From NCBI GenBank assembly GCA_037179515.1, contig JAXCGZ010015147.1, positions 1 through 64,000 of the forward strand: 64,000 nucleotides of DNA, given 5' to 3'. Both the position numbers and the translations under genes were made by a program. Under the pieces are notes generated by a model. It worked only from the letters and a program-made list of their open reading frames with translations, was not told where the DNA came from and ran no database searches. Numbering within the stretch: position 1 is the first letter of the stretch; each line of letters opens with the position of its first letter. Origin of the DNA: Halocaridina rubra (taxonomy: Eukaryota; Arthropoda; Malacostraca; Decapoda; Atyidae). Below are positions 27,082 through 42,296 of this stretch, one piece after another.

Positions 27082-29031
27082 TGCTCCCTCCTTTATCTCG
27101 GGGGTTCGGTTCCGGGACACGCTGCGATAGGTGAAAAACCACGAAGTAGGAGCACCATATTTATCATAGGTATTTTACATTTATTTTGAACTTTATTGTA
27201 TAAACCCTCCCTGCACTGTTAACAAACCACTCTTTACTTTATTAACAACAGCGCGCACGCGCAAATTTATATGAACGTGATATTATGAAGATTGAAAAAA
27301 AGCATTAAGAAAAAACAGCAAACAAACTTTCAATTTAATATTGTTAGGGAAATATCATGTAGAGAATATATATATTTAATTTGAGTTTCCCATGTACAGT
27401 ATGATAAACGTTTTCTTTGTAACGAATTGTATACGTTTTCTTTTTCCCTCAGCTGACTTTGTTTACGTTAAGATGTTTTGCAACATGGTCGATACGTAAA
27501 GAAGATAGAATAATGTTTAGAACCAAGGATGGATGGATTCGGTTTTACGTCTCGAACTCCCTTTTCTACTAAGGAATATTAATAATACTATAATCTTGAA
27601 AATTAGATAAACCCCAAATAGGGTGAGTAAATAAATATTTTATGAGTAAGATATTGTGCCTGAATAGTGATAAGCATCAGCTGATACAGAAGCGGCAAAA
27701 CGTTTTGGTTAGAGGTTAGTCTCCCGCATCCTCCTCCTCTTCTACCGCTTAATGCGGTTGAATATTATGAAGAGAATTGAAAAAAAGCATTAAGAACAAA
27801 CAGCAAACAAACTTGCGATATAATATCGTCAGGGAAATAGCGTGCGTGGGTGTATCAGCTGATACGAAAGCGCCAAAATGTTTGCAGACAGAGGTTCGTT
27901 CTCCCGAATCCTCCTCCTCTTCTACCGCTTAATGCGATCGAATATTATGAAGAGAATTGAAAAAAAGCATTAAGAACAAACACCAAACAATCTTTTGATA
28001 TAATATCATTAGGAAAACAGAGTGAAAGGGTATATCAGCTGACACGGAAGCGCAAAAACGTTTGCAGATAAGAGGTTTGTTCTCCCGCATCCTCCTCCTT
28101 TTCTACCTATTAATGCGATCGAATATTACGAAGAGAATTAAAAAAAGTATTAAGAACAAACAGAAAATCTTTCGATATACTGTAATATCGTCAGGGAAAT
28201 AGCGTATAAAGAATATATATATATTTCATTTAAGTTTCCCATATACAGTATGATATACGTTTCTTTGTAATGAATTATATATGTTTTCTTTTTCTCTCAG
28301 CTGACTTTGTTTACGTTAAGATTTCGTGCAGCATGGTCTATATGTAAAGAAGATAGAATAATGCTTAGAACCAAGGAATATTAATAATACTATAATCTTG
28401 AAAATTAGATAAACCCCAAACATGGTGAGTAAATAAATATTTTATGAGTAAGATATTGTGCCTGAATAGTGATAAGCATCAGCTGATACAGAAGCGGCAA
28501 AACGTTTTGGTTAAAGGTTCATTCTCCCGCATCTTCCTCCTCTTCTCCCGCATCATGCGATCGAATATTATGAAGAGAATTGAAAAAAAGCATTAAGAAC
28601 AAACAGCAAACAAACTTTCGAGATAATATCGTCAGGGAAATAGCATGCGAGGTGCATCAGCTGATGCGGAGGCGGCAAAACATTTGCATCCTCGTGCTTA
28701 AAAATAGCATATACCCAGAAAATCTGCGATATAAAATAAACAACATGTATCCAGTAGTAGATTGGCTCATGGCACCAGCTACACTGAATATTCTTGGATG
28801 TTCATTACACATCTTTTATAATCTCTTCAAATCTGACCGGTCATTACACTCTCCATCTCTGTTTCTCTTTACTTTATGTATTCTTCGTGCCCAGGCCCGA
28901 TAATGGCTGTTTTATTTTATTATTTTTTGGCCCGTCCTGGTGTCACAATAATTTTTTTTTTCCCTCGCCAAAAAAATCTGCGATGCACTGAATTCGCTGT
29001 ATGTGAATTGTGATATAGCGAGGGATTACTG
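27079..29031. mobile_element. TA-bounded Tigger-like composite element with satellite core
   Basis: 1,953 bp. The left end is CAGTGCTCCCTCCTTTATC. The right end, on the opposite strand, is CAGTAATCCCTCGCTATATC. They are related but not identical inverted ends, so the element may be a hybrid of two families. The interior is the 180-bp repeat with a longer duplication, then the module also seen at 0.7 and 24.9 kb (28799-29031). No transposase is visible. Confidence 0.65.
27275..28690 (+). repeat. 180-bp satellite with higher-order duplication
   Basis: 180-bp landmarks (GTTTT/GTTTG after GGCAAAA) lie at about 27702, 27880, 28060, 28504 and 28682. A longer segment is itself repeated: GAGTTTCCCATGTACAGTATGATA, TCAGCTGACTTTGTTTACG and TTATGAGTAAGATATTGTGC are near 27380-27680 and again near 28230-28470. 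Monomers are shared with 17105-17920. Confidence 0.8.
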
Positions 29032-29275
<244 letters not shown>

Positions 29276-29335
29276 ACTTATTATTCATTTCGTAACCTAA
29301 ACTGGTCACCTTCTCTATATATGGAAGGCTTTTCC

Positions 29336-29339
<4 letters not shown>

Positions 29340-29404
<65 letters not shown>
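29340..29404. repeat. (TA)n microsatellite
   Basis: About 65 bp of TA. Confidence 0.95.
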
Positions 29405-29410
<6 letters not shown>

Positions 29411-30149
29411 TAAATACCTCCATGGGGCTTGCAGGACAGCAAATTCTACTTCAATTAAAGCCCAAACTCAAAAATTAGGGGCTTACCACAAGAGAGAGAA
29501 CAAACTATTTTCTATCCCAAAGGACTTCAGGTGGAGAGATGCTGAAATAACATTCTCTGAGAGGACCTAAGAGAAAGCATCTCTGACCTAGGTCCATCTT
29601 CCAGAGCTGAAAATCAGAATCGGAGCAGCAAATGAGGACAAGCTACCACAACCAACCCCTGCCCTTCAAGGGGCATCAGAATATGGGAAAGGCTTCAGTC
29701 ACCTTGGCATATACCATCTCTCAACACAGTTATTTCTATGAAGTGAAATGACTCACTGGCAATTATTTCTAGCATGAGACATTGAAAGCAACCCAAGAAA
29801 CACATGAAGGCCCCACTGCACACAACCACATACACCACCAACACAGCATACACTCCCTAACAGCTCTGAGGGAAAGCCTGAGATCGGCTTCCTTAGCGAC
29901 TCAGGTACAATCCGGCAGCTCAGGGAACAGCAACATCAACAACAACAGTTTTTGGGAGATGAACGCAGTTATTTAGAAAAATATGATTGCACTGTGAAGA
30001 ATTATGTTCTTAAAACGATTGCCTTTGACTCCTGTTACATCCTGAATATAGTCAATCTTGCACACTAATAAACAAAAATAAAAAAAATGACCATATTGCT
30101 TAATTTTACTTTTTGACTGACTATAGTTTTCCTAAATCATTGTTAATGG
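29405..30149. other. unassigned, moderately GC-rich stretch
   Basis: Balanced base composition compared with neighbours and a 64-codon open frame at 29782-29976 rich in His, Ser and Asn. I recognise no domain and do not call a gene. Confidence 0.35.
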
Positions 30150-30262
30150 GGATCAAAGTTGCAGAGTGGTTAAAATACTTGACTTGGGAGTTGACAGACT
30201 TGCAATCGAGCCCACCACTGGGAATTGGGAAGGGCATCCAGCTCTAATGTCATAGCCATACT
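30150..30262 (+). repeat. tRNA-derived SINE fragment
   Basis: GTTGCAGAGTGGTTAAAATA resembles an A box and CAATCGAGCCC a B box. They are followed by GGGAAGGGCATCCAGC, a stretch typical of tRNA-SINE bodies in many invertebrates. Confidence 0.6.
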
Positions 30263-33628
<3,366 letters not shown>

Positions 33629-33890
33629 AGATTCAGACTCAATATTGATGAATGGGTTAAGGATTTGGTAACACTGAAATTCCCTATCGCTTATCACTGT
33701 ATCGTGGCAATAGAAATGAGAATCTTGGAATTGCGCTTCACCCCCGCTCTCATGGCATAAATGGCTGTTATTTAATATAACAGAAAATAATCCTTACTAC
33801 CTAAAGAGCCAAAGGGAGATGGAACTTGTAGTGGAACGTGGTAAAATACACCTGTTATACAGAATGATGCAGCATGACACTGTAATTACC

Positions 33891-35580
33891 TATTTGTAAT
33901 TACCTATTTGTGTTTGCGGGAAAGAACCCAAAGCTCGTATCTTCCCGTCTCCTGAACGGTTCCATTTTATACTTAGTGATACTTATCATACCTGTCCTTA
34001 AAACTATGGATTGAGATGGCATTAACTACCTCCTCGCTTAGCCAATTCCAGTTATCAACTACTCTTACACTGAAAAAGTATTTCCTTACATCCTGCAAAG
34101 AAGTTTCCTTACGAAGCTTCAAACTATGACCTCTAGTTCTAGAGCCAGCCATATCAAAATATCGATCCCTATCCACTCTATCATAACCATGAAGGAATTT
34201 AAAGACTGTTACCATATCCCCCCACAATCTTCTAGCTTCCAGTGATGGTAAGTCTAATTCCCTCAGCCTCTCATCATAACTGAGATTGAGTATTTCTGGC
34301 ACCGTTTTCGTGGCATGCCTTTGAACTTTTTCAAGCTTAGCTATGTGCTTTTTTAAGTGTGGATTCCAAATGGGGGCTGCATATTCGAGTTTAGGCCTCA
34401 CATAGGTTACATAAATATTTCTGAGCATTTCCTTGTCCATGTGCCTGAAGGCTACCCTTACATTTGATAAGAATGCATATGCTGCCCTTACTATGCCATT
34501 TATATATATTTCTGGAGGCAAATCTGCCAGTATGTTTATCCCTAGATCTCTCTCATTTTCTGCCTCTTGAAGTTGTACTCCAGCCACAGAGTAGTCAAGC
34601 TTGGGCCTTCTTGCACTTGTACCCATTCTCATTACCTTACATTTTGAAGTATTGAATTTCATTAGCCACTTTTCTGACCACTCATGCAGACTATTAGATC
34701 TCCCTGAAGTTCTCTACCATTGTTCTCATGTTTTACTTTCTTCGCAATCTTTGCATCATCTGCAAACATATTCATGAATAAATTTACAGACTCTGGTAGG
34801 TCATTTACATATACAAGGAACAAAAGTGGCCCTAAAACTGAACCCTGTGGAACTCTACTACTAACTCTTCTCCATTCAGACACTGAGTGTCTTACTCTAA
34901 CCCTCTGTTCCCTTCCTTCTAAGTAAGTTTTTATCCATTCCAAGACATTTCCACCTATTCTAGCCATTGATTGCAGCTTCCTAATAAGTCTCCCATGTGG
35001 AACAGTGTCAAACGCTTTCTGGAAGTCTAGGAATATGCAATCTGCCCAGCCCTCTCTTTCCTGTAAGATTCGGCTTACCTCATCATAAAATTCTAATAAG
35101 TTTGTTACTGTTGATCTACCTTCTCTGAAGCCATGTTGCCTCACTGACAAGAAGTTGAAGGATTGCAAGTGAAGAGAGATATGTTTCCTTAGTAGTTTCT
35201 CCATAACTTTGCAAACTATGCTGGTCAAGGAAACTGGTCTATAGTTCAGAGACGTATCCCTCCTTCCCTTTTTGAAGATAGGTATCACATTTGCTTGTTT
35301 CCAGCATCTTGGAATCTCCCCCTACTCCAGTGACTTTTTAAATATGATATTTAGTGCCACTGATATTGAGTTTGCGCATTTTTTAAGTACATGAGGGGAT
35401 ATGTTATCAGGACCTGTAGCTTTTTGAACATCTAAATCCATCAGCGCTTTGCATACCTCTGTGGCTGTAAGGTTGATGTTCTCTAATACCGGCCCTTGAG
35501 CTTCTATCTCTGCAATCTGAGAGGGTGAGGTATTTTCTACTGTAAATACTGACTGAAACTCCTTGTTCAATTCTTTGCAG
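33891..35580 (-). mobile_element. CR1-like LINE copy A (5' truncated)
   Basis: The 3' tail (two AATTACCTATTTG-type units, a variant of the family tail) is at 33891 and the reverse transcriptase reads leftward from 35580. The 5' end is lost just before the CKELNKEFQSV block. Confidence 0.9.
33973..35570 (-). pseudogene. LINE copy A reverse transcriptase, broken
   Basis: Begins at NKEFQSVFT and includes [43 protein letters not shown] and FADDAK (catalytic DD). It ends with the family C-terminus SFKDRYDKYH. There is one in-frame stop in place of the Ser of LESGEIPRCW (near 35320) and one frame change near 34662-34690. Confidence 0.88.
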
Positions 35581-36200
35581 ACACCAACACATGTATATTA
35601 TTTACTAAAAATGATATCCAACAGTTCTATATACCTTTTCACATCAAAAATATTCATGAGGAAATAAGACAGATAATACAATATAAAAAGTAACGAATGT
35701 TGAGGACAATGAAGTTATTTTGTGTCACCTGTATAACCCCTCCACCCAACAAATGGAAGGGGGAGAGGGAAGAGAATCCCCGGGAGTAATGGAGGAGGAG
35801 TACCTCTTAGAAGCCAGAAACAAAAATTCAAGGACATTGAGACCTTTGTAAGAAACCTGGATGACAAAATTCGGAATATGGATAGAGAAATAAATGAAAA
35901 TGAAACACTTAGAGAGGTAATAACATCTTTGGCAGAAGCAAATGTGGAATACGTGAAAGAGAGACGAGAACTAAAAAGAAAAACGAATAAAGAAGCTGGA
36001 AGGGGAAAAGAATGAACTAGAAACCAGATTTTCTAAACAAGAAGATAACAACAAACAGTTGAATGACAACCTAAAAGAGTTATATGTTAGTTCAATGCTC
36101 TCTTCTGAGAGAGACGAGATTGCAGGTTGGAATGTCCAGATAAATTAAAACATCAAACAGTTAAGAAAAGTTTCAGGAGCTGAATAGGGAACATGATACC

Positions 36201-36491
36201 ATGAAAGTTTCCTTTGCAGATACAGTAAAAGAGGCAGTGAGGGTGGTGGCACTGGAAAACGTACAAACGGTTAACTATAAAGTAACAGATATAGAAAAAA
36301 TTAAAGATGTTGTGATGGAAAGGGTTAATCCACTGATTAAACAGGCACTTAATAAAGAGAAGACAGTGGTAATTTCAAGCATAAATGAATCCTTGGAGTC
36401 AACATGGCAGGGGAGACTTGAACAAAGTAATGCTAGGGTTTTAGACCTGATAAGGAAGTTTGGAGAAGTATATGGTTGGGGAATATTGTAA
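36201..36491 (+). pseudogene. LINE copy B ORF1 remnant
   Basis: Includes the SFAD..VKEAVRVVALENVQT segment and VVISSINES..TWQGRLEQSNARVLDLIRK. These align with the region before the RRM-like HQLGKY/KPRP block in copies D and G. The frame is broken on both sides. Confidence 0.7.
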
Positions 36492-36981
36492 ACATTCACC
36501 AACTTGGTAATTATTCTAGGGAGGAAAAGTCAAGACCAATGACAGAAACCTTTGAATGAGGGGGCACATTTAGAAAAATATTGATGAAAAAACCTAATAG
36601 ACCTTCAGGAAATCAAAACTGTGTTCATTAGACCATACAAAACACAGGGAGAGATAGAAAGGATCAAAAGCTTGTTGCAAGATGCTAGAAGGTTAAATGA
36701 GGAAAGAAATGAAGAAGAGAAGAAAAATTTTTGCTTCATATTTCTTTCAAACAAAGGGGAGATAAAGAAGATAATGATAGAAGATCAGGGGATGAGGTTT
36801 CATCAAGATTGTTGTACACACTTGGCTATAGAAAGTGAGTTCAAGGAATTTCTTGTTGCTCGCATAAATACTGGGTCAGAGAGCATTATAATAACTGTTG
36901 TATGCAACCCACCAAGGAACCAAAATAGGCTTGAAGTTTATGAGGAAAGTCATATAGGTACTATTGAAGTCATAAACTCAG

Positions 36982-39408
36982 TTGTTAACATGGCACGGGA
37001 AAAAAAAATGTAGGATTTTGATTATGGGAGACTTTAATCATAAAGAGATAGATTGGATAAATCTTGACCCACACAGTGGTGAGGACTCATTCGGGGCAAG
37101 ATTCCTAGATTGCGTACAAGGGAATTTCCTAAACCAACATGTAATGGAACCAACAAGGGCCAGGGGTGGGGATGAGCCATCACTACTTGATCTAGTGTTC
37201 ACAGATAATGTGTTGGATATTGAAAAAATTGAGTATGAACCACCAATTGGAAAGAGTGACCACTGTGTGTTGTTGATGGAGTATATCATTGAAGATATTC
37301 TGACTGAGAGTAGAGGCACTGAGGACATGAGGAGGAACTATCGGAAAGGAGATTACATCAAAATGAATGAACTTTTTGCAGTTATTGACTGGAAAACCTT
37401 ATTTTACAACAAATCTGTACAAGAAATGTATGACATCTTTTGTGAGAAATATGGGAAGATAGTAGATTGCTGCATACCTGTCACCAAAGTAGGTGTAATT
37501 CATGCCAGAGAGAAATGGTTCGATAATGGGTGTAAAAGAGCTAAGGAGTGGAGAGACAAATGCTGGAAAAGGTATAGGAGGAGAAAAAACATAAATGCCT
37601 GGCAAACCTACAAAAGAGCAAGAAATGACTACCTAAGTAAAAGGAGAGAGGCAGAGAGAGACTATGAGAGGGACATCACCAGGAAGGCTAAAGAAAATCC
37701 CAAGCTTTTCCACAGCTTTATCAGAGGAAAACTGAAGGTAAAAGAACAGGTTTTAAGGCTAAAGAGAGCGGATGGAAGCATCACTGAGACGGATGAAGAG
37801 ATCTGCAAAGAATTGAACAAGGAGTTTCAGTCAGTATTTACAGTAGAAAATACCCCACCCCCTCAGATTGCAGTGATAGAAGCTCAAGGGCCGGTATTAG
37901 AGAACATCAACCTTACAGCCACAGAGGTATGCAAAGCGCTGATGGATTTAGATGTTCATAAAGCTACAGGTCCTGCTGACATATCCCCTCATGTGCTTAA
38001 AAAATGCACAAACACAATATCAGTGGCACTAAGTATCATATTTAAGGAGTCACTGGAGTCGGGGGAGATTCCAAGATGCTGGAAACAAGCAAATGTGATA
38101 CCTATCTTCAAAAAGGGAAGGAGGGATACGGCTCTGAACTATAGACCAGTTTCCTTGACCAGCATAGTTTGCAAAGTTATGGAGAAACTACTAAGGAAAC
38201 ATATCTCTCTTCACTTGGAATCCTTCAACTTTTTGTCAGTGAGGCAACATGGCTTCAGAGAAGGTAGATCAACAGTAACAAACTTATTAGAATTTTATAA
38301 TGAGGTAAGCCAAATCTTACAGGAAAGAGAGGGCTGGGCAGATTGCATATTCCTGGACTTCCAGAAAGCGTTTGACACTGTTCCACATGGGAGACTTATT
38401 AGGAAGCTGCAATCAATGGCTAGAATAGGTGGAAATGTTTTGGAATGGATAAAAACTTACTTAGATAGGGAACAGAGAGTTAGAGTAAGACACTCAGTGT
38501 CTGAATGGAGAAGAGTTAGTAGTGGAGTTCCACAGGGTTCAGTTTTAGGGCCACTTTTGTTCCTTGTATATGTAAATGACCTACCAGAGTCTGTAAATTC
38601 ATTCATGAATATGTTTGCAGATGATGCAAAGATTGTGAAGAAAGTAAAAAACGAGAACAATGGTAGAGAACTTCAGGAGGATCTAAATAATCTGCATGAG
38701 TGGTCAGAAAAGTGGCTAATGAAATTCAATGCTTCAAAATGTAAGGTAATGAGAATGGGTACAAGTGCAAGAAGGCCCAAGCTTGACTACTCTGTGGCTG
38801 GAGTACAACTTCAAGAGACAGAAAATGAGAGAGATCTAGGAGTAAACATACTGGCAGATTTGTCTCCAGAAATACATATAAATGGCATAGTAAGGGCAGC
38901 ATATGCATTCTTATCAAATGTAAGGGTAGCCTTCAGGCACATGGACAAGGAAATGTTCAGAAATATTTATGTAACCTATGTGAGGCCAAAACTCGAATAT
39001 GCAGCCCCCTTTTGGAATCCGCACTTGAAAAAGCACATAGCTAAGCTTGAAAAAGTTCAAAGACATGCCACGAAACTGGTGCCAGAAATACGCAATCTCA
39101 GTTATGATGAGAGGCTGAGGGAATTAGACTTACCATCACTGGAAGCTAGAAGAGCGAGGGGGGATATGGTGACAGTCTTTAAATTCCTTCATGGTTATGA
39201 TAGAGTGGATAGGGATGGATATTTTGATATGGCTGGCTCTAGAACTAGAGGTCATAGTTTGAAGCTTCGTAAGAAAACTTCTTTGCAGAATGTAAGGAAA
39301 TACTTTTTCAGTGTAAGAGTAGTTGATAATTGGAATTCGCTAAGCGAGGAGGTAGTTCATGCTATCTCAATCCATAGTTTTAAGGACAGGTATGATAAGT
39401 ATCACTAA
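36982..39408 (+). CDS. LINE ORF2: endonuclease C-terminal part plus reverse transcriptase (808 aa)
   Basis: The longest uninterrupted LINE frame in the window. It retains endonuclease motifs GDFNH and SDHC, then a linker with a basic KRYRRRKN segment. The RT follows: [68 protein letters not shown], and FADDAK with both catalytic Asp. It ends with a CR1-type C-terminus (RTRGHSLKL, KYFFSVRVVDNWN). It lacks the endonuclease N-terminus because of the upstream deletion, and one GR pair (LEGREQ) is reduced to DREQ. The protein would have RT but not endonuclease activity. Confidence 0.9.
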   Translation: MLTWHGKKKCRILIMGDFNHKEIDWINLDPHSGEDSFGARFLDCVQGNFLNQHVMEPTRARGGDEPSLLDLVFTDNVLDIEKIEYEPPIGKSDHCVLLMEYIIEDILTESRGTEDMRRNYRKGDYIKMNELFAVIDWKTLFYNKSVQEMYDIFCEKYGKIVDCCIPVTKVGVIHAREKWFDNGCKRAKEWRDKCWKRYRRRKNINAWQTYKRARNDYLSKRREAERDYERDITRKAKENPKLFHSFIRGKLKVKEQVLRLKRADGSITETDEEICKELNKEFQSVFTVENTPPPQIAVIEAQGPVLENINLTATEVCKALMDLDVHKATGPADISPHVLKKCTNTISVALSIIFKESLESGEIPRCWKQANVIPIFKKGRRDTALNYRPVSLTSIVCKVMEKLLRKHISLHLESFNFLSVRQHGFREGRSTVTNLLEFYNEVSQILQEREGWADCIFLDFQKAFDTVPHGRLIRKLQSMARIGGNVLEWIKTYLDREQRVRVRHSVSEWRRVSSGVPQGSVLGPLLFLVYVNDLPESVNSFMNMFADDAKIVKKVKNENNGRELQEDLNNLHEWSEKWLMKFNASKCKVMRMGTSARRPKLDYSVAGVQLQETENERDLGVNILADLSPEIHINGIVRAAYAFLSNVRVAFRHMDKEMFRNIYVTYVRPKLEYAAPFWNPHLKKHIAKLEKVQRHATKLVPEIRNLSYDERLRELDLPSLEARRARGDMVTVFKFLHGYDRVDRDGYFDMAGSRTRGHSLKLRKKTSLQNVRKYFFSVRVVDNWNSLSEEVVHAISIHSFKDRYDKYH

Positions 39409-39501
39409 GTATAGAATGGAACCGATCAGGAGACGGGAAGATACGAGCTTTGGGCTCTTTCCCGTAAACACAATTAGGTAATCACAATTAGGTAATCACA
39501 C

Positions 39502-39557
39502 AAATGCTGATAGGGTAGCTGGTAAGGCAGTAGAATTAATGGATAAGATTCAAAACA

Positions 39558-39589
<32 letters not shown>

Positions 39590-42206
39590 CTTTATTTCCA
39601 TTTTACAATGGGTATTCGTCGGCCAGGACAAGCCCCAACCCCCCACTGAGACTAAGTTAAGTGATGACATAAAAAGTGTCAACTTTTCCTAAGGGCATCA
39701 GAATATGAAGAATTGAAATATCTGAGAGGACTGGTAGAGAGATAACACTGCTTATAAGTGAAAGATTTCAGGGTTTATGAAATAAACTTTGCTATACGAA
39801 GTGAGTTCAAGGAATTTCTTGTTGTACGCAAATATACCGGGTCAGAAAGTATTATAATAACTGTTGTTTATAATCAACCAAGGAACCAACATAGGCTAGA
39901 AGTTTATATGGAAAATCACATAAGTACTGTTGAAGTCATAAACTCAGTTGTAAACATTGCACCAGAGAGAAAATGTAGGATTTTGATTATGGGAGATTTT
40001 TATCATAGAGAGATAGAATGGATTAATCTTTATCCACACAATGGGGAGGACTCATTTGTGGCAAGATTCCTAGATTGCGTACAGGGGAATTTCCTACACT
40101 AACATGTACTGAAATCAATGAGGGGCAGGGGTGGGGATGAGCCATCGCTGCTTGATTTAGTATTCACAGATAATGTGTTGGATATTGAAAAAAATGAGTA
40201 TGAACTACCACTGTGTGTTGTTGATGGAGTATAGCATGGAAGATGTTCTGCCCGAAAGTAGAGGCATTGATTGGAGGACCTTATTTAACAACATATCATT
40301 GAAAGAAATGTACGACATTATTTTATGAGGAATATGGGAAGATAGTAGATTGTTGCATACCTTCCACCAAAATTGGAATTATTCATGGCAGAGAAAAATG
40401 GTTCCATAATGAGTGTAAAAGAGCTAAGGAGTGCAGAGACAAATGCTGGAAAAGCCATTGAAAGAGAAACAGTATAAAAGACTGGCAGACTTATAAAAGA
40501 GCAAGAAATGAGTACTTAAGTAATAGAAGAGAGGCAGAGCGAGACTATGAAAGGGACATCACCAGGAAGACTAGAGAATATCCCAAACTTTTACACAGCT
40601 TTATCAGAGAAAACTGAAGGTAAAAGGACTGGTTTTAAAGCTAAAGAGAGCGAATGAAAGCATCACTGAGATGGATGAAGAGACTAACGAATAATTGAAC
40701 AAGGAGTTTCAGTCAACATTTACAGCAAAAAATACCACTCCCCCTCAGATTGCAGAGATAAGAGCTCATGGGTAGGTATTAGAGATCATCATTTTTTCAG
40801 CCAAAGAGATATGCAAAGCGCTGATGGAGTTAGATGCCCATATATCTAGAGATCCTGATGATATATCCCCTAATGTACTTAAGAAATACACTAATTCAAT
40901 ATCAGCGGCACTGTGCATCATATTTGAAAAGTCATTGCAATCAGGGGAGATTCCAAGATGCTGGAAACAAATGAACGTGGTACCTATCTTCAAAAAGGGA
41001 ATGAGGGATACAGATCTAAACAACAGACCTGCTTCCGTGACCAGCATAGATTGCAAAATTATGAAGAAACTACTAAGAAAACACATCTCACCCACTTGGA
41101 ATCTTTCAACTTATTGTCAGTGAGACAACATAAGTTCAGAGAAGCTAGATCAAGTGTAATAAACTTATTACTGTTGATCTTACAGGAAAGAGACGACTGG
41201 GCAGATTGCATATTCCTAGACTTCCAGAAAGCATTTGACACTGTCCCACATGGGTGACTTATTAAGAAGCTGCAAGCAATAGCGAGAATAGATGGAAATG
41301 TCTTGGAATAGATAAAAACTTAATTAGAGGGAAGGGAAAAGAAGTTTAGAGTAAGACATTCAGTGTCTGAATGGAGAAGAGTTAGTAGTGGAGTTCCACA
41401 GGGATCAGTTTTAGGGCTACTTTTGTTCCTTGTATATGTAAATGACCTACCAGAGTCAGTAACATGAATATGTTTGCAGATGATGCAAAGATTGTGAAGA
41501 AAGTAAGAGATGAGAACAATGGTAGGGAACTTCAGGAAGGCCAAAATAGTTTGCATGAGTGGTCAGAAAAGTGGCTAATGAAATTCAGTGCTTTCAAATA
41601 TAAGATAATGAGAATGGGTATAAGTGCAAGAAGCCCCAAGCTTGACTACACAATGGAGAGGAGTACAACTTCAAGAGACAGAAAATAAAAGAGGTCTAGG
41701 CGTAAACATGCCGGCAGATTTGTCTCATAAATGAATATAAATGGCATAGTAAGGACAGCATATGCTCTCTTAGCAAATGTAAGGGTAGCCTTCAGGCACA
41801 TGGACAAGGAAATGTTCAAAAATATTTATGTAACCTAACTGAGGCCAAAACTTGAATATGCAGCCCCCATTTGGAATCCGCTCTTGAAAAAGCACATAGT
41901 TAAGCTGGAAAAATTTCAAAGACTTACCACAAAACTAGTGCCAGAAATACGCAATCTCAGTTATGATGAGAGGCTGAGGAGATTAGACTTACCATCACTT
42001 GAAGCTAGAAGAGTGAGGAGGGATATGGTGACGCTTTATAAATTCCTTCATGGTTTTGACAGAGTAGATAGGGCTCTATATTTTGATATGGCTGGCTTTA
42101 GGACTAGGGGTCATATCATGAAGCTTCATAAGAAAACTTCTTTGCAGGATGTACGGTAGTACTTTTTATTTAGTGTAAGAGTAGTTGATAATTGGAATTT
42201 TCTAAG
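39502..42206 (+). mobile_element. CR1-like LINE copy C (decayed, 5' and 3' truncated)
   Basis: Starts directly after the tail of copy B, inside the endonuclease (NADxVAGKAVEL), and runs to VRVVDNWNFLS, where copy D's tail begins. It has many frame changes and stops and is clearly older than B, D, F and G. Confidence 0.85.
39558..39646 (-). mobile_element. short retroposon fragment nested in LINE copy C
   Basis: On the minus strand it reads GGGGCTTGTCCTGGCCGACG, then AATGGAAATAAAG and a (TTA)n tail of about 10 units. This is the 3' end of a SINE or RTE-like retroposon with a trinucleotide tail. About 20 nt of LINE sequence is missing at the insertion point. Confidence 0.6.
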
Positions 42207-42296
42207 TGATTACCTAATTGTGATTACCTAATTGTGTTTACGAGAAAGAACCCAAAGCTCGTATCTTCCCGTCTCCTGATCGGTTCCATTCTATAC

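Larger units (their letters stand above)
35705..39501 (+). mobile_element. CR1-like LINE copy B
   Basis: ORF1 remnants (35705-36730) are followed by ORF2 and the tail, two AATTAGGTAATCAC units ending at 39501. The 5' UTR is not clearly recognisable. About 240 bp covering the start of the endonuclease is deleted near 36818. Confidence 0.88.

Noticed and set aside
29782..29976. 64-codon frame rich in His, Ser and Asn
   Set aside because: No domain, no splice context and no family resemblance; recorded only as unassigned sequence.
42204..42212. Twin-priming inversion as the explanation of the C/D and E/F tail-to-tail junctions
   Set aside because: Twin priming inverts the 5' part of a copy; here the junction is at the 3' tail of one copy, so it does not fit.
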